Below, in pieces: positions 11,604 to 22,782 of a stretch of 64,000 nucleotides of DNA (positions are counted from its first letter, which is position 1; the number at the start of each line of letters is the position of its first letter). The DNA is from Podospora pseudoanserina (lineage: Eukaryota > Ascomycota > Sordariomycetes > Sordariales > Podosporaceae): NCBI RefSeq assembly GCF_035222485.1, contig NC_085920.1:7860001-7924000 (forward strand), in the 5' to 3' direction. Made by a program: the position numbers and the translations under genes. Under the pieces are notes generated by a model. It was not told the DNA's origin, made no database searches, and saw nothing but the letters and a program-made list of their open reading frames with translations.

Positions 11604-14600
11604 TTTGAATTGCTGGTGGGGATGGGTATCTGGGTATTTGCACCACGAAGGAGGACTTGTAGGTTTGTCGTGTTGTTTCTGTAGGATTATGTCGCGTCGT
11701 ATGCTTTGTCAATCGGTGGAGCCGGGTTCGACAAAGAAGCGGGTGGTAACAGAAAAAGTTGACTGTAAGGAGGTGCCGTCCTGAAGCCTCGATACAAATA
11801 TGTCAAAGAAGGAAATTGCTAAGGATTACGCATTGCGTGTAATGACGAGGCCATCAGAAAGTGGAAGCCTTGTTCGTGACTCAAGGCTGCGGTGGAGCTG
11901 GATGGCTGCGTTGCGTGGTCAAAAGGACAGAGTGTCTTTTTTGGAAAAGAGGGTGGTCTGCTGGGGAGACGCTGTCAGACGTTGGGGCCAGGACGTGCTT
12001 TTATCTTTTGGCCACGTCGCCTGTAAAAGGGGTCGGGCTGCCTGAGGCACACATGGCCTGTGCGGTGTCTTACTGAGGGCCCCACACAACCAGGAGTGAC
12101 AAGAATTGCGACATCCGCATCCCAAACAGGGAAGAGCCCACAATATTCAGACGGAAGCCTGTCAGGGGCACGTCCGACGTGCATCCACCAGTGGCTCCAC
12201 CATCGACTTCAGCAACACCGATCAGGGAGGAGCAATGCTCACACAACGCACTGGAACATGCAAGGAGGCGGGGGCGTATTGGCAGCAGTAGCAGCCCTTC
12301 GATTCCATCAGCCATTGAGCCTTTTCCATCAGCCCTCGTTCCGTCGAGTCGTGGCTTGACACACGCCCGTTCAGGGGGGGCCGACGGCTGAGCCAACGTC
12401 AAATGGAAGGTGGAAACGTTCCTCCCGCACTCCGGCCGCCGTACGTCTATCGCTCCACCAGATAAGCCTCGTGGTGGTGGCAGATAGGTCTCGCCAAACT
12501 TAGCACCATCCACTGTGGGTTTAACTTGGACTGATAGGGATAGCGACGCTTCAACGGTCTGTTGATCCGAAAGCACATGCTTGAGGCATTCTTGCTCTCT
12601 GCATCAACTGGCGAGTTTCCGTGGTTCAGCCGATGTCTCATGCATTGGTGGACAGGCGGGGGTGGCACTGAGAGCAACAACAATGTGTAGAAGACCGCCT
12701 GTACGGAGCAGCATGTCATCCGATTGCTATGGCGGAGACTTTTGGAGCAACTACGGAGTTCCCATTCGCCATGCTCCATTTTGGTGATAAAGGGAATGGA
12801 GTCGCTATCTCGCCACTGCCATACGCAGCGGTCAATCTAAGAGATTATTAGCAACACATATGACTGCGGTGCCACCAGCTGCAACCTGCGCCGTTTGATC
12901 GGGAGCAAATGCACAGAAAATTCGGGTCATTCGGGACGACTGTTGAAAGGTTGAGCCAGCCTCCGTCCAGAATCATATCACACGGTGGTACGCAATCTGG
13001 AATGGGAGAGCAACCGCATGGCAAAACCTGGAGAAGTGGATCTCGAACAGGCTGAATGACCCCGGATCCAAACACCAATAAAGCGAGCACCTGCAGCAAA
13101 GCCTTGAGAGAAGCATTGCGGAGGAAGCTGCCGAGGAGCTTCTCTTAGATTGGAGTTCATGGCCATTTACCAGGTGCGGTACTTCTAGAAACTGCCCTCA
13201 TTAATCAATTTCACCCTCTTGGCCTGCTTCTCGTAACGCGGGAGCTCTTCGGCATTGTACCGGGCCGTCTGGGCGACAAATATGTCAATTGAAGTCTGGA
13301 TGAGTACTTTCAGTGAGAATATTGAAAGCATCGATGACTATCTGATGCTTCGATACGCATGGTGTTTAACTCCACCCAGCATTTATCAGGCAGTGATCAA
13401 GATGGCACCGGCAACGGGAGTCCTCGGCCGTATTCCAGGTTGTTTACGGCAATTGCTTTGTATGGCCTTTTGTACAACCTCAGCCTCCTCCCCAGGTGTA
13501 ACTCCACTGTTGCTTCTCAATGGTTGCCTGCACTATCATGGCGGTGTTGTAGGACAACGGCTGACTGCCTGGTGCATTGCTGATGGGTGAGAGGCATAAG
13601 CGTTGGTGCTGACGAAGTGCACTGCATCCACTTGAAGCTGACACTGCCGCATTTCAGTATCCAACAGCCCCCAGAAGGATCACTATTCCTGCGGTCACGG
13701 GTATTCGGGGCGCTTGGCTGTGGTTACGGCGTCTGCATTCGTGAGGCCGTATAGTTTGTCGTATCTACCTACACAAGCCCAGTCAAGCCCCGCTTCCCAC
13801 CCAGTATTTTACTCAACGATTATCATGCCGCCCTTTGTCAACAAGATCAGCATGAATAAGCCCATCATCAGCCGGGGAGAATGTGCGTTCCAGAGTCTAG
13901 AGACAATATTCTGCAAGAGGGGCAACTGATTCAGATTCTGGGTGTGCCGATAATAGGCCCAAATAGGAAAGGCGTGGTATCGGAATAGAAATGCCAAGGA
14001 TCATGGTCTCCCTCTGGACTCGGGCGAAGGAGCCTTCGGTGCCGGCAGAGGGAGGGTTCTTCCCCAGGGCAGGGAGTTGCTTGCAACCAGAGAATTGTTT
14101 GATCGATCGCTTGGATGATCAGTGGTTGATCCAAAACCCCCTTCTTGCCACGCGCCGGTGATGAATCCACAAGTTTCCCGTTGGGGAGAGGACGGCAATC
14201 AATGGGAATCTGCCATTTTCTTTTCTTTTTTTGTGCTTACTACCTTGCTCGCTTCGTTACACAAAATCTGCCCTGTCAAATAAATATTTCCATTTAACCC
14301 CAATTTCTTTTTTTGTTCCTGCTTCAAAGAATAACGACTCTTTGCTATTAGGCGCGCCATATACCACCGCCCAGAGGTTTTCGGACGACAATTCGGCCCT
14401 CCACCGGACCTTTCCAACAGAAGCTGCATAACATCCGGTCTATTCAAGGATGGATTGGGAACGGCCCTCCCGGTGAGGGGAACAAGGAGGAGAGCAATGA
14501 GAAGGGCGGCGAAACTCACGGTTGCAGGCCGGGTGGAGTGGCCCGACCTCCCTCCGCTTTCCCAGGGGTTTCTTTGCAACCATCATCCACATGCTTTGGA

Positions 14601-15743
14601 ACCGCCGCCCTTGGAACTGCCAACACTAGCAATGGAAGCGAGCGAAGGGGTTCACCAACCGACAACCGGTCGCTTGTTTCCGCTCCCTCTCGCTCCCCCC
14701 GCATAACAATCAATCGCCAAGTCGCCTCGGCGGGACGCCATTCCCCCAGACTCCTCCAGCCTTCCAATATCCCAACCCCAAAGGCGGCTCTGTGATCCGT
14801 GCCTGCTTGCTGCATGAGACGCACACTTTTTGGAGACGAAGCACAAACGGGACGACGGGCAAGCAAACCACAAAACCCACAACTCCACAGGCCTTAACTC
14901 CAATCGAACGAATCCATCCGTGATCGTCCCTCTTTTTCCCACCCGCAGCACTCCATCCTGTGGAGCAAACTCTTTATTATGGAACCTGGGGTAAAAACCA
15001 AACGGGCCTCGCATGGAGGGATGGAGCTGGATCGGGTTGGATCCCCCCAGGTTCCCCAGATTCTCCAGGTGCCACTCATCGGTAGTGATCTTCCGCATCT
15101 TGTCCACCTATCGATCCGTTCCTTCCTTGTTCTCATTCCCCCGTTTTCTGTCATGGCGCTGGGACTGCCTGTCACACCAATGTCAACCATGTGGATGCCC
15201 CCCAGAAGTCTGGGGTAAAGTCATGTCAAGCGGCAGGAACTCGCATGGGTAGAGCGTTGGTCCGCACATGAAGAGTGGACGGCACGCTTGTTGGTGACGG
15301 CGCCAAAGCATACAATGTCATGATGGCCCCCGGACCCTCGGTCCTCCGAAGAGAGGTATATTATGTGCTGGATGTCGCGACGTCTGAGCCATACCACCGT
15401 CCCCCGATCTCTTCACGTTCCCAACATCACGTCCTGTATGTACATGCAAGATCTCTTTCTCTTGATCACCCATCCAGACGCACAAATTTGGAAATGGCCT
15501 GTTTATGTACAATATAATACTGGCTGCTCTATGTTCAAGTCCCCCGTCTATCAATGCTTGCCACCCAATCGCCAGATCCCTAATGCCCCCAATGCTCCTC
15601 CCCCTTTTTTATTTTTGCTGACCCCAAACGCCTGACACTAAACATGCTGACCGCTCAGACGCCATTATGTCTTCAGAGTTGAGCATAAAACCCCCTCAAA
15701 ACAGACACACCGATTTCTGGAACTCGTTCGATTGATTGCTCCT
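11604..15743. other. Gene-poor 4.1-kb interval upstream of hac1
   Basis: No gene family is recognised. The interval should include the hac1 promoter and 5' leader. Open frames are short or overlap on several frames without motifs. The one short frame with a protein-like composition is listed separately at 13185-13331. Confidence 0.5.
13185..13331 (-). other. Short exon-like frame of 48 codons, unknown
   Basis: ATG at 13331 opens a 48-aa frame with a hydrophobic first half (IFSLKVLIQTSIDIFVAQ) and a charged second half (YNAEELPRYEKQAKRVKL). The composition looks like real protein, perhaps a terminal exon of a small membrane protein or a remnant. I do not recognise it and see no firm upstream exon. 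Confidence 0.2.
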
Positions 15744-16516
15744 CTAGAACTGCTCGTGGCCCCAGGGGGGGGGAACGCCCCAAGGATGAGGAGCCTTGTT
15801 GATGCCTTCAATATCGCTCGTGACCCACCCGCCGTAGAAGTCTTGCGGGGGAGACTGGGCGCGTTCGCCGTCGACATAGCACTCCCAAGGACCCGCAAAG
15901 AAGGCCAGATAGCCCTTGATGGCCTCAAAATCTTTTGGAGGCTCGTTGAACGACCAGATGCGGTTGCTCACCGTGTCAGCCGCGTTGATGGGGCTCATCA
16001 TGGCGTAGTAGGTTATGGGACCTCTGAACTCGTCAAAGGAGGTACGAGGAGTCGTCGAGAGAGGAAGTCTGACGCGGGAGGGTGGGATGAAGTAAGCTAC
16101 ATGCGGCAAAAAGGTCAAGGTTAGCGATTGGCCATGATGAGTCTGCCATTGAAAATCGAGCGTCGGGTCCCTGCATATCACCGCCAGATGGGAACTCGAA
16201 GAGTGGATTGAGACCCCGATCTGGATGGAGCTCAACGGCGTGGCCCTGTCGCCGGAGGGAAATGGCGGGAAGACGGTGGACCAACTGACTCCATCTCCGG
16301 ACTCGACCTGGCGAAACTTGTCGACTAGAAGGGGGGCAACCTACTGGGCGCGTGATGGGTCTCCAGACACCAGTAAGCCTCACCGGGCGGGCAATCGGCT
16401 ATAAGTTGGCCATGCCACTTGATCTGGATGTGTCTCTGGACTCGGTCCACCACGGGGGGACGCGGAAATGTCGTGACGTTGTGTTTCCGCATCGCCGACA
16501 TGTTGTAGTTACTCAT
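15744..16516 (-). CDS. DUF427 domain protein
   Basis: Two exons, 16516-16345 and 16096-15744, give 174 aa. The intron is bounded by GTAGGT and ATGTAG. The family signature is plain: QIKWHGQLIADCPPGEAY and CLETHHAPTYFIPPSRV, then RTSFDEFRGPITYY, then FYGGWVTSDIEG near the C-terminus. DUF427 proteins are small beta-rich proteins found in bacteria and fungi; their biochemical role is not established. There is no signal peptide. The first Met at 16516 is taken because it opens the frame; MRKHN a few codons later is an alternative. Confidence 0.85.
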
Positions 16517-17242
16517 GTGGATGGTGTTTTGGGGAGAGATGCCGTCTAAGAGTGTCTTTTCGTGGTAATCAAATGTCTCACTGGTTCAGATCCGAGGACG
16601 AGGACTGGAAGAAAATTGTCTTTCGATGCCTGAAAAGTCAAAACTAGCAGCATCCATGTGCTCCTCGCAGTGGGACCAAAGTTTTGGCTTGACGTAGACC
16701 CACTTTCACCTTTCTACGGTTCACTGTTCGTTCGCCCGAGGGGGCAGGCTCAATCCCGTATCCGCCTTCCATTGCCGAGCGTGTTTTTGTGCACCTTCCG
16801 TCCGTGTAGACAGTGGCTCGGGTCCTCGGTATCCATTATTCACGGATTGCCCCTTTCCCTTGAGGCCGAAAAAAAAAAACAATACAGCACAAGCCACAAC
16901 GTGCCACTGAATAGGGTGAGCGGTGAAGAGGCCCCTGTCACCCAACTGCGTCATGCTTTGTGGCGTTGGATTTGACCCCCCTGAGAACCCCACCATTTTC
17001 ACGGCCTGAGCCCCGCACTCTGCCAGCCGAGCCAACTGCGGCCGGCAGCTGGGACGCAAGGCAGCTGACGTTACCAAACAACCTTGCGCCTCGCCAACAT
17101 CAATCAGTCCACTGCCTTGCAACGACAACGACATCACCACCTCGAAACGCTCGCGCAAACCTCACCGTCCCCCTCGACGACGTCCTTCCTTTCGGGCCAA
17201 ACCCTTTTGTTCAAACAACATTCTAGAATCACAGCCGCCACC
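16517..17242. other. Divergent intergenic region
   Basis: Separates the DUF427 gene (minus) from the ESCRT-III gene (plus). It contains a short A-run near 16869. No further feature seen. Confidence 0.5.
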
Positions 17243-18035
17243 ATGGCAAATCGACAACTCGCTCGGGATATGCAAACCGAGTTTCAGGCGCGAGTAGGCA
17301 CCCCACGATTCCCTTGTCGCCGACAGCAGTGGCAACCATCATCATGCTCCTCTGCTAACATTCCCTCCCCTCTCAGTTCAACGCCAAGCAAGCCCGCCGC
17401 GAAGCCCAAAAGGCGGCCAAACAAGACAACGAGCTAAAGAAGCAAATCCAAAACGTATCTCTCCCCTTCTTCCCCCGCTTGGCCATTATCTGCCCCCCCT
17501 CCCCCTTCTAACCTCCCATCTCGAAATCTAGCTCCTCAAAAAAGGCGAAACCGCCCAAGCCGCCCAAAAAGCCCGCATGCTCCTTGCCAAACAAGCCATC
17601 GCCGCCCAAATGGACCAAGCCGCCGACATGGCCGAGCTCTCCCTCGCCCAGATCCAGGCCAACAACGCAATGAACCGCATGACGCACATGATGGCCCAGT
17701 CCTCCCGCACGATGCAGCGCGCCCAGCGCCAGGCCAACCCCGAAAAGACGCTCCTGACCCTCGAGCAGTTCCGCAGCCAGAACGAAGAGTACGCCATGTC
17801 CAATGGGATTTATCAGGACGCCATGACGCAGAACACTTCGGTGCAGGTCAGCGATGATGCTGTGCATGAGCTGTTGGGCAAGTTGGCGGATGATGCGGGC
17901 TTGGAGTTGAACCAGGAGCTGGCAAAAGCGAGTGCGAGCAAGGTTGATCCGGTGAAGGAGCCGGCGCAGGCTGTGGAGCCGACGGCGGAGGAGGAGGATG
18001 CGCTGCAGCAGAGGTTGAGGGCTTTGCGGGCATAG
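17243..18035 (+). CDS. ESCRT-III subunit (Snf7 family, CHMP2B/Vps2-like or CHMP1-like)
   Basis: Exons 17243-17293, 17377-17454 and 17532-18035, all phase zero, give 210 aa. ESCRT-III subunits polymerise on endosomal membranes to bud and cut vesicles and are disassembled by Vps4. The first half is highly basic (FNAKQARREAQKAAKQDNEL), the second half acidic, with NPEKTLLTLEQFRSQNEEY in between. The C-terminus EEDALQQRLRALR matches the MIM1 motif that binds the Vps4 MIT domain. The NPEKTL segment resembles CHMP2B more than canonical Did2/CHMP1, so the subfamily is left open. Confidence 0.82.
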
Positions 18036-18549
18036 ATTTTTGGGAAGGGTAGTGGATGGGAAGGGAACGACGAACACGAGATTACGAAATGAGGTATATT
18101 TGGTTTCCTGGGTTAAGGAGGAAGAATTTCTATTTTTCGTTTTGGCGTTTTGGCGTTTATCGGGTTTGATACTGCCAGGCATGACGCTTTGGAAGTTCCA
18201 AGAGGACTTTACCATGGGTTATGATCCTTGTGGTGGGGGGAAAGTGTTGGAATAGATCACACGTCACAGTCAATTTGGGTCACATGTGGCCAAGATATAT
18301 CAAGACATTGCAAGAGCTTGTATTTCATGCCGCCACCAACGCTCAAACTCATGATTCCCACCAGAGAAGCTCTCATGCTTATATGTCGCTCAACTTTGAA
18401 GCATTCCTTCGTTGAAGTAAACGAGCCATATTCTCCTCCAGAGCTAACCTTCATCTTGCCAAATCAGCGCCTGCCATATGACCCCATAACTCCCAACTGG
18501 CCACCAAATAACCCATAACATCATGCAAATCGCTAACAGTTAGCCGCGT
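18036..18549. other. Convergent 3' intergenic region
   Basis: Lies between the ESCRT-III gene and Ski2, which converge. It should hold both poly(A) sites. No gene seen. Confidence 0.5.
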
Positions 18550-21500
18550 TTACATGTAAAGACTAGCCACAGCAGTAATATCCCTCCTGATCAACTCCTG
18601 CGCCACCGTCATCTTCTGATACAACTCGGGATCACCGATAATCCTAGCCGCATTCTTCACCTCCCTGCACGTCTCATCCAACCGGGAAATCGTCCGCACA
18701 ATCGTTCCCTCCAACACATCCGTCAGATTCGTGATATTCTTGAAGCTGACACCCTTAGCCCACTCATACACCACCTCCATCAACCCAAACCTAGGCTTGC
18801 TGACAAAGTCGTTGGACTCCTCTGATGTCTGGATAACCTGGTGGAGAGTCTGCACCGCATTGACCTTTTCGGAGAGCTCGACAATAGTCTTCATGCCCTT
18901 CTCTAGGTTGTGCGTCAGCTTTGGGATGGACTCTGTCTTCTCCTGAAAGACAAACGCCGAGAGCAGAGCGGCGATTTCGGCGGGCTCGTAGTCGGCGAGG
19001 ACGTTCTCGAGGATGAGCTCGGTAAGGACAAGCTCGTCGCCAGAGTGAATCTCACAGGCTACCTTGCCCTTGAGCTGGATCCGGGTTTCTTCGTCAATGA
19101 AGCGAAGGTCCTTGAGAACCTGGATACGCTGCTCGTAGTCGGGGAGGAGCTGCAGGTTTTGGTTGGAGAGGGCCTGGCGGAGTTGGTCGATGTTGGTCTT
19201 GATGAGCCACTGATCGTGGCACATGGCATAGTGCTTCAAGAAGAACGTGCAAAGCGGAGCGGCGGATTTTGTGAGCTTGACCTCCGCCTCATGGCGCTTG
19301 TTAATGATGTCGTGAATAGCCAGGCTCTTGATGCGACCCAGATCCATCTCATCCCAGTGATCAGAGGCCCAGGTGCGGCAGATGGTTTGAAGCTTGTCCT
19401 TGGCTTTTTGGTAGCCTTCGCCGCTGCCAAAGATGTCTGGCAGGATGCCCTTAGTGACATACTTTGTCAAGCATACCAAGTCACTCAGGGGGACGTGCAA
19501 TGTCTTGGTCCCGATATGCTTCTTGGCCTGGGGGAGTGACGTGTAGTACTTGCGTAGATTGGGCACAAAGGGCAGCAAGTCCGTGTCATTGCGAATTTCT
19601 CGATTCGTCCTAATTTCGAGAACATGCAACATTGGAACCGTCGCGCTGCTTTTGGTGCTGGCGCCTTCAGCGAGCAACAAACCAGGAGTACGGACACCTT
19701 CCTTCATCCAGACGATGAGACGACCAGGTGTAAACATCTTCCGGCCAATCGGAATGTTCAGCAACGCGCGATACAGCTCCTCTGTCAACTGTTTGAAGTC
19801 CTCACCCGCCTGGTGACAGTCGTCCATATGAACGTCACAAATCTGACAAGAATCCCTCTTGACCTTTGCCAAATCTGCCTCGGATAGTTTGACCGCCTTC
19901 TCGTGCTCGGGTAAGAGCTGTTGAGTGGCGTGTTCTGAGAAACTACGCTTAATCATTTCCTCGATCTTCAGAGCTTCGACGCGTAGTAGGTTCAAGATCA
20001 TATTGTAGGTCAGGCGGAATTGAGACCGGAGCTTGCTAGGCTCTCCGAGAATCATTTGCCGGAGATCAGTGACAGGGGGGGCTTCATCGCCACCAGGAGG
20101 CACAATGATGACGGAACCGACAGTATCGAGACCGCGTCTACCGGCCCGACCAGCCATCTGTGTGTATTCACCAGGAAGGAGATTGCGGAAAGAATGGCCG
20201 TCATGCTTGCGGTATCCCGAGAAGACAACTGTTCTCGTGGGCAAGTTCAGGCCCATGGCGAAGGTCTCAGTCGCGAAAAGAACCTTGACCAGAGTCTGGG
20301 CGAAAAGAATTTCCACCAACTCCTTGACGATAGGGAGCAAACCACCATGATGGACTGCGATACCTCGCGAGAGCAGCTCTCGAAGGCGCACAATCTGGGG
20401 CAGAGTTCTGTCCTCGGGCTTCAAACGAGCAATCGACTTCTCAATCGTCATATGAATCGCACTCTTTTCTTGAGCGGTGCAGAAGTCCTGGTTGCTCAGA
20501 GCATCTGCATTCTCCTCACATCTCTTCTTGGAAAAGACGAAGATACAGGCCGGAAGAAGAGTCTGCTTCTTGAGGAACTGGACAAGGTGAACCCACAAGT
20601 TCTTGTCCTGAGCAGCAGATGTAAACCCTCCTGGTCGGCCTGTCCGGCCCATATGTCCGGGATTGTGGCTCGCGCGTGGTGGTCCACCTCTCCCACGCTG
20701 CTGTTGTCCGCCACCCCGACCGCCGCCACGTTGCTGATTGCCCCCTCTTTGCTGGCCTCCACGGCCACCACCTCTCTGGTTGCCACCACCCCGAGCTGGT
20801 GCGGCCTCGATGGCCTTTGGTGGCTTGTCCTTGCCCTGCATAGCCGCATTCGCATCCTTCCACCCCTTCTCGACGAACCTCTTCTCAGAGTCGACGATCT
20901 TGTAGATGTTTTTGTTGGCCCAGAGATAGTGCTCTAACGGCACAGGTCTCTTCGGCGTAGAAATGACGTAAATATCCTTCTGCTTTGTGCGTCCTACCCA
21001 CGAGGCGAACTCATGAGTGTTGGGGACGGTAGCAGAAAGAAGAATCAAGGACACATGCTCTGGTAGCATAATGATGACCTCTTCCCAGACAACACCACGC
21101 TCAAAGTCGTTTACATAGTGGACCTCGTCGAAGATGACGAACTCGACATCGCGGATGATATCGGCTCCACGGTAAAGCATACTGCGCAGAATCTCCGTAG
21201 TCATGATGAGACAGCTGGCCTCCGGGTTGATCTGAACATCACCAGTCAGGATACCAACCTCGTCGAACGTCTGTCTGAAGTCGCGGAACTTTTGGTTGCT
21301 GAGCGCCTTGATCGGGGATGTGTAAATAGCCTTCGTCATGTGTTTTGCCGCAAGAGCAATGGCGTATTCAGCCACCACTGTCTTACCTGCAGAAGTATGG
21401 GCTGCGACGAACACCGAGTCGCCATTTTCAAGATGATAGACGGCTTCCTTTTGGAAGTTGTCAAGTTCGAATGGCCATTCTCTGGCTGGATCTGGCACCA

Positions 21501-22407
21501 GCTCCCGGAAATTGGGCATTGGTCTGTTGATATCCACCATGTGCGCCCATTCGCGGCCTGCCTTTCTAGCGCTGGATGCTGCAAGTTTGCCATGGGGTTC
21601 CAAAGCTGGGAACTCCACTGGAAGAATGGAGTCGATATCCTCGAGGTCCTCCTCTTCCTCGCTCTCGTCAGAAGCACCATTCGTTGGGGCTTTGTCGGCG
21701 TCCTCATCCTCTTGATCAGGAGCTGCCTCGGGCTCCTGATCCAAGACCTGTTCGACTTCCTTCGCCTGTTTTTCCGCCTCTTCATCCGCAACCTTTCTCC
21801 TTTTCGTAAAGTCGATACCCCTGGAGACACCCGGAGCAACCTCAAGCAGACCACCGGATCCAAGCTTGATAACACGTTCTAGTTTCTTCCTGCTGTCAGC
21901 TTCCTCAATGGCAGCCGAAGCCCGCAGCTGATCCTCCAACGCAGCTGTTGACTCGATACCCTCCAAACCACCAGGAGCGAAAGGGAAGAACCCGGCGCCA
22001 CCCCGGACAAATTCAGATCTGCTGGCGGGTTTCCTAGTCATGGACGTGCTGTTCTTCGCCGTGGCATGTGAAGCCGGAACAGTGACATTTCTGTAGCCTG
22101 TGACCCGACCCTCAAGCCCATGACGCACGAAGCGGGTGACGGTGCGGGTCTGGCTGGGCGCAATGCTGAAGAGCAGGGAGTAGTCAATCGGGGTGTCCCA
22201 TCGTTGCTGAAGTTTGTCGAGCCACTCGTCCGAGAATGTGGTCGATGGCGACAGGAATTTCCGCTCGAGTTCGGCGCGCAGCTCATCAGGGTCTTGCTTC
22301 TTGGGCGGCTTAACTACCTTGTGGTCAAGGATGTCGTCAATTGCATCGAATGTGGAATTGTCCTCCAGGTGAAGCCGTTGTATGGCATCTTGGAGATCGG
22401 TCGCCAT
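18550..22407 (-). CDS. SKI2: Ski2 DExH RNA helicase, cytoplasmic exosome cofactor
   Basis: A single exon. The start MATDLQDAIQRL at 22407 is preferred because the 46 upstream in-frame codons look like leader. That gives 1285 aa, close to yeast Ski2. Ski2 works with Ski3 and Ski8 to feed mRNA into the cytoplasmic exosome. Seen in order: an N-terminal arm, FELDNFQKEAV (Q motif region), AHTSAGKT (Walker A, about 335-342), FDEVHY (about 427), SATVPN, an RGG-rich insert at about 536-590, then ALSNQDFC, MGLNLPTRTVVF and QMAGRAGRRG. The tail is the DSHCT domain with the arch insertion. The RGG insert between the two RecA domains is longer than I expect and may bind RNA. Confidence 0.95.
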   Translation of the reverse strand: MATDLQDAIQRLHLEDNSTFDAIDDILDHKVVKPPKKQDPDELRAELERKFLSPSTTFSDEWLDKLQQRWDTPIDYSLLFSIAPSQTRTVTRFVRHGLEGRVTGYRNVTVPASHATAKNSTSMTRKPASRSEFVRGGAGFFPFAPGGLEGIESTAALEDQLRASAAIEEADSRKKLERVIKLGSGGLLEVAPGVSRGIDFTKRRKVADEEAEKQAKEVEQVLDQEPEAAPDQEDEDADKAPTNGASDESEEEEDLEDIDSILPVEFPALEPHGKLAASSARKAGREWAHMVDINRPMPNFRELVPDPAREWPFELDNFQKEAVYHLENGDSVFVAAHTSAGKTVVAEYAIALAAKHMTKAIYTSPIKALSNQKFRDFRQTFDEVGILTGDVQINPEASCLIMTTEILRSMLYRGADIIRDVEFVIFDEVHYVNDFERGVVWEEVIIMLPEHVSLILLSATVPNTHEFASWVGRTKQKDIYVISTPKRPVPLEHYLWANKNIYKIVDSEKRFVEKGWKDANAAMQGKDKPPKAIEAAPARGGGNQRGGGRGGQQRGGNQQRGGGRGGGQQQRGRGGPPRASHNPGHMGRTGRPGGFTSAAQDKNLWVHLVQFLKKQTLLPACIFVFSKKRCEENADALSNQDFCTAQEKSAIHMTIEKSIARLKPEDRTLPQIVRLRELLSRGIAVHHGGLLPIVKELVEILFAQTLVKVLFATETFAMGLNLPTRTVVFSGYRKHDGHSFRNLLPGEYTQMAGRAGRRGLDTVGSVIIVPPGGDEAPPVTDLRQMILGEPSKLRSQFRLTYNMILNLLRVEALKIEEMIKRSFSEHATQQLLPEHEKAVKLSEADLAKVKRDSCQICDVHMDDCHQAGEDFKQLTEELYRALLNIPIGRKMFTPGRLIVWMKEGVRTPGLLLAEGASTKSSATVPMLHVLEIRTNREIRNDTDLLPFVPNLRKYYTSLPQAKKHIGTKTLHVPLSDLVCLTKYVTKGILPDIFGSGEGYQKAKDKLQTICRTWASDHWDEMDLGRIKSLAIHDIINKRHEAEVKLTKSAAPLCTFFLKHYAMCHDQWLIKTNIDQLRQALSNQNLQLLPDYEQRIQVLKDLRFIDEETRIQLKGKVACEIHSGDELVLTELILENVLADYEPAEIAALLSAFVFQEKTESIPKLTHNLEKGMKTIVELSEKVNAVQTLHQVIQTSEESNDFVSKPRFGLMEVVYEWAKGVSFKNITNLTDVLEGTIVRTISRLDETCREVKNAARIIGDPELYQKMTVAQELIRRDITAVASLYM

Positions 22408-22782
22408 TTCGGCGGTAATGGTAGTGTGATGGTCTCGTCCACTGCTTGCAAAAATCAAGTGATATTTTCGACCGAGTTCAAGGTGTGATGTTGTGCCCAA
22501 ACATGGACGACGCCAGCCTGGAAGACAGCAAGGTCGCAGCTTCATCGACTTGCCCCGCCAAAATCATTTGTGGGGTAGCCTGACAAGGATGCACCTTTGT
22601 GACGACAGCTCGACAGGCACGCAGGGGTTAGGGTTGCATCATATCTTTAAAGGGGGCCCAGAAACATAGCGCCGTCTTCGTCTTCAAGGATATTGTTTGA
22701 ATGGTGACACAGTAGTTTAAACTAGTGTCTCTAAAATAAATGAACATTTGGCTCTTGCCGCATACGGAGTACCACTGGCCTT
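22408..22782. other. Spacer between csm3 and SKI2
   Basis: Both genes read on the minus strand. The spacer should contain the csm3 terminator region and the SKI2 promoter. No distinct motif recognised. Confidence 0.5.

Noticed and set aside
12070-12576. 168-codon minus frame upstream of hac1
   Set aside because: No family motif, overlaps other open frames, and its composition looks like GC-rich chance sequence.
12848-13099. 83-codon minus frame with nine Cys and a hydrophobic start
   Set aside because: Odd cysteine number, no promoter or splice support, and overlapping frames. Probably chance.
17508-18215. 235-codon minus frame over the ESCRT-III gene
   Set aside because: It is antisense to a confident gene and low-complexity.
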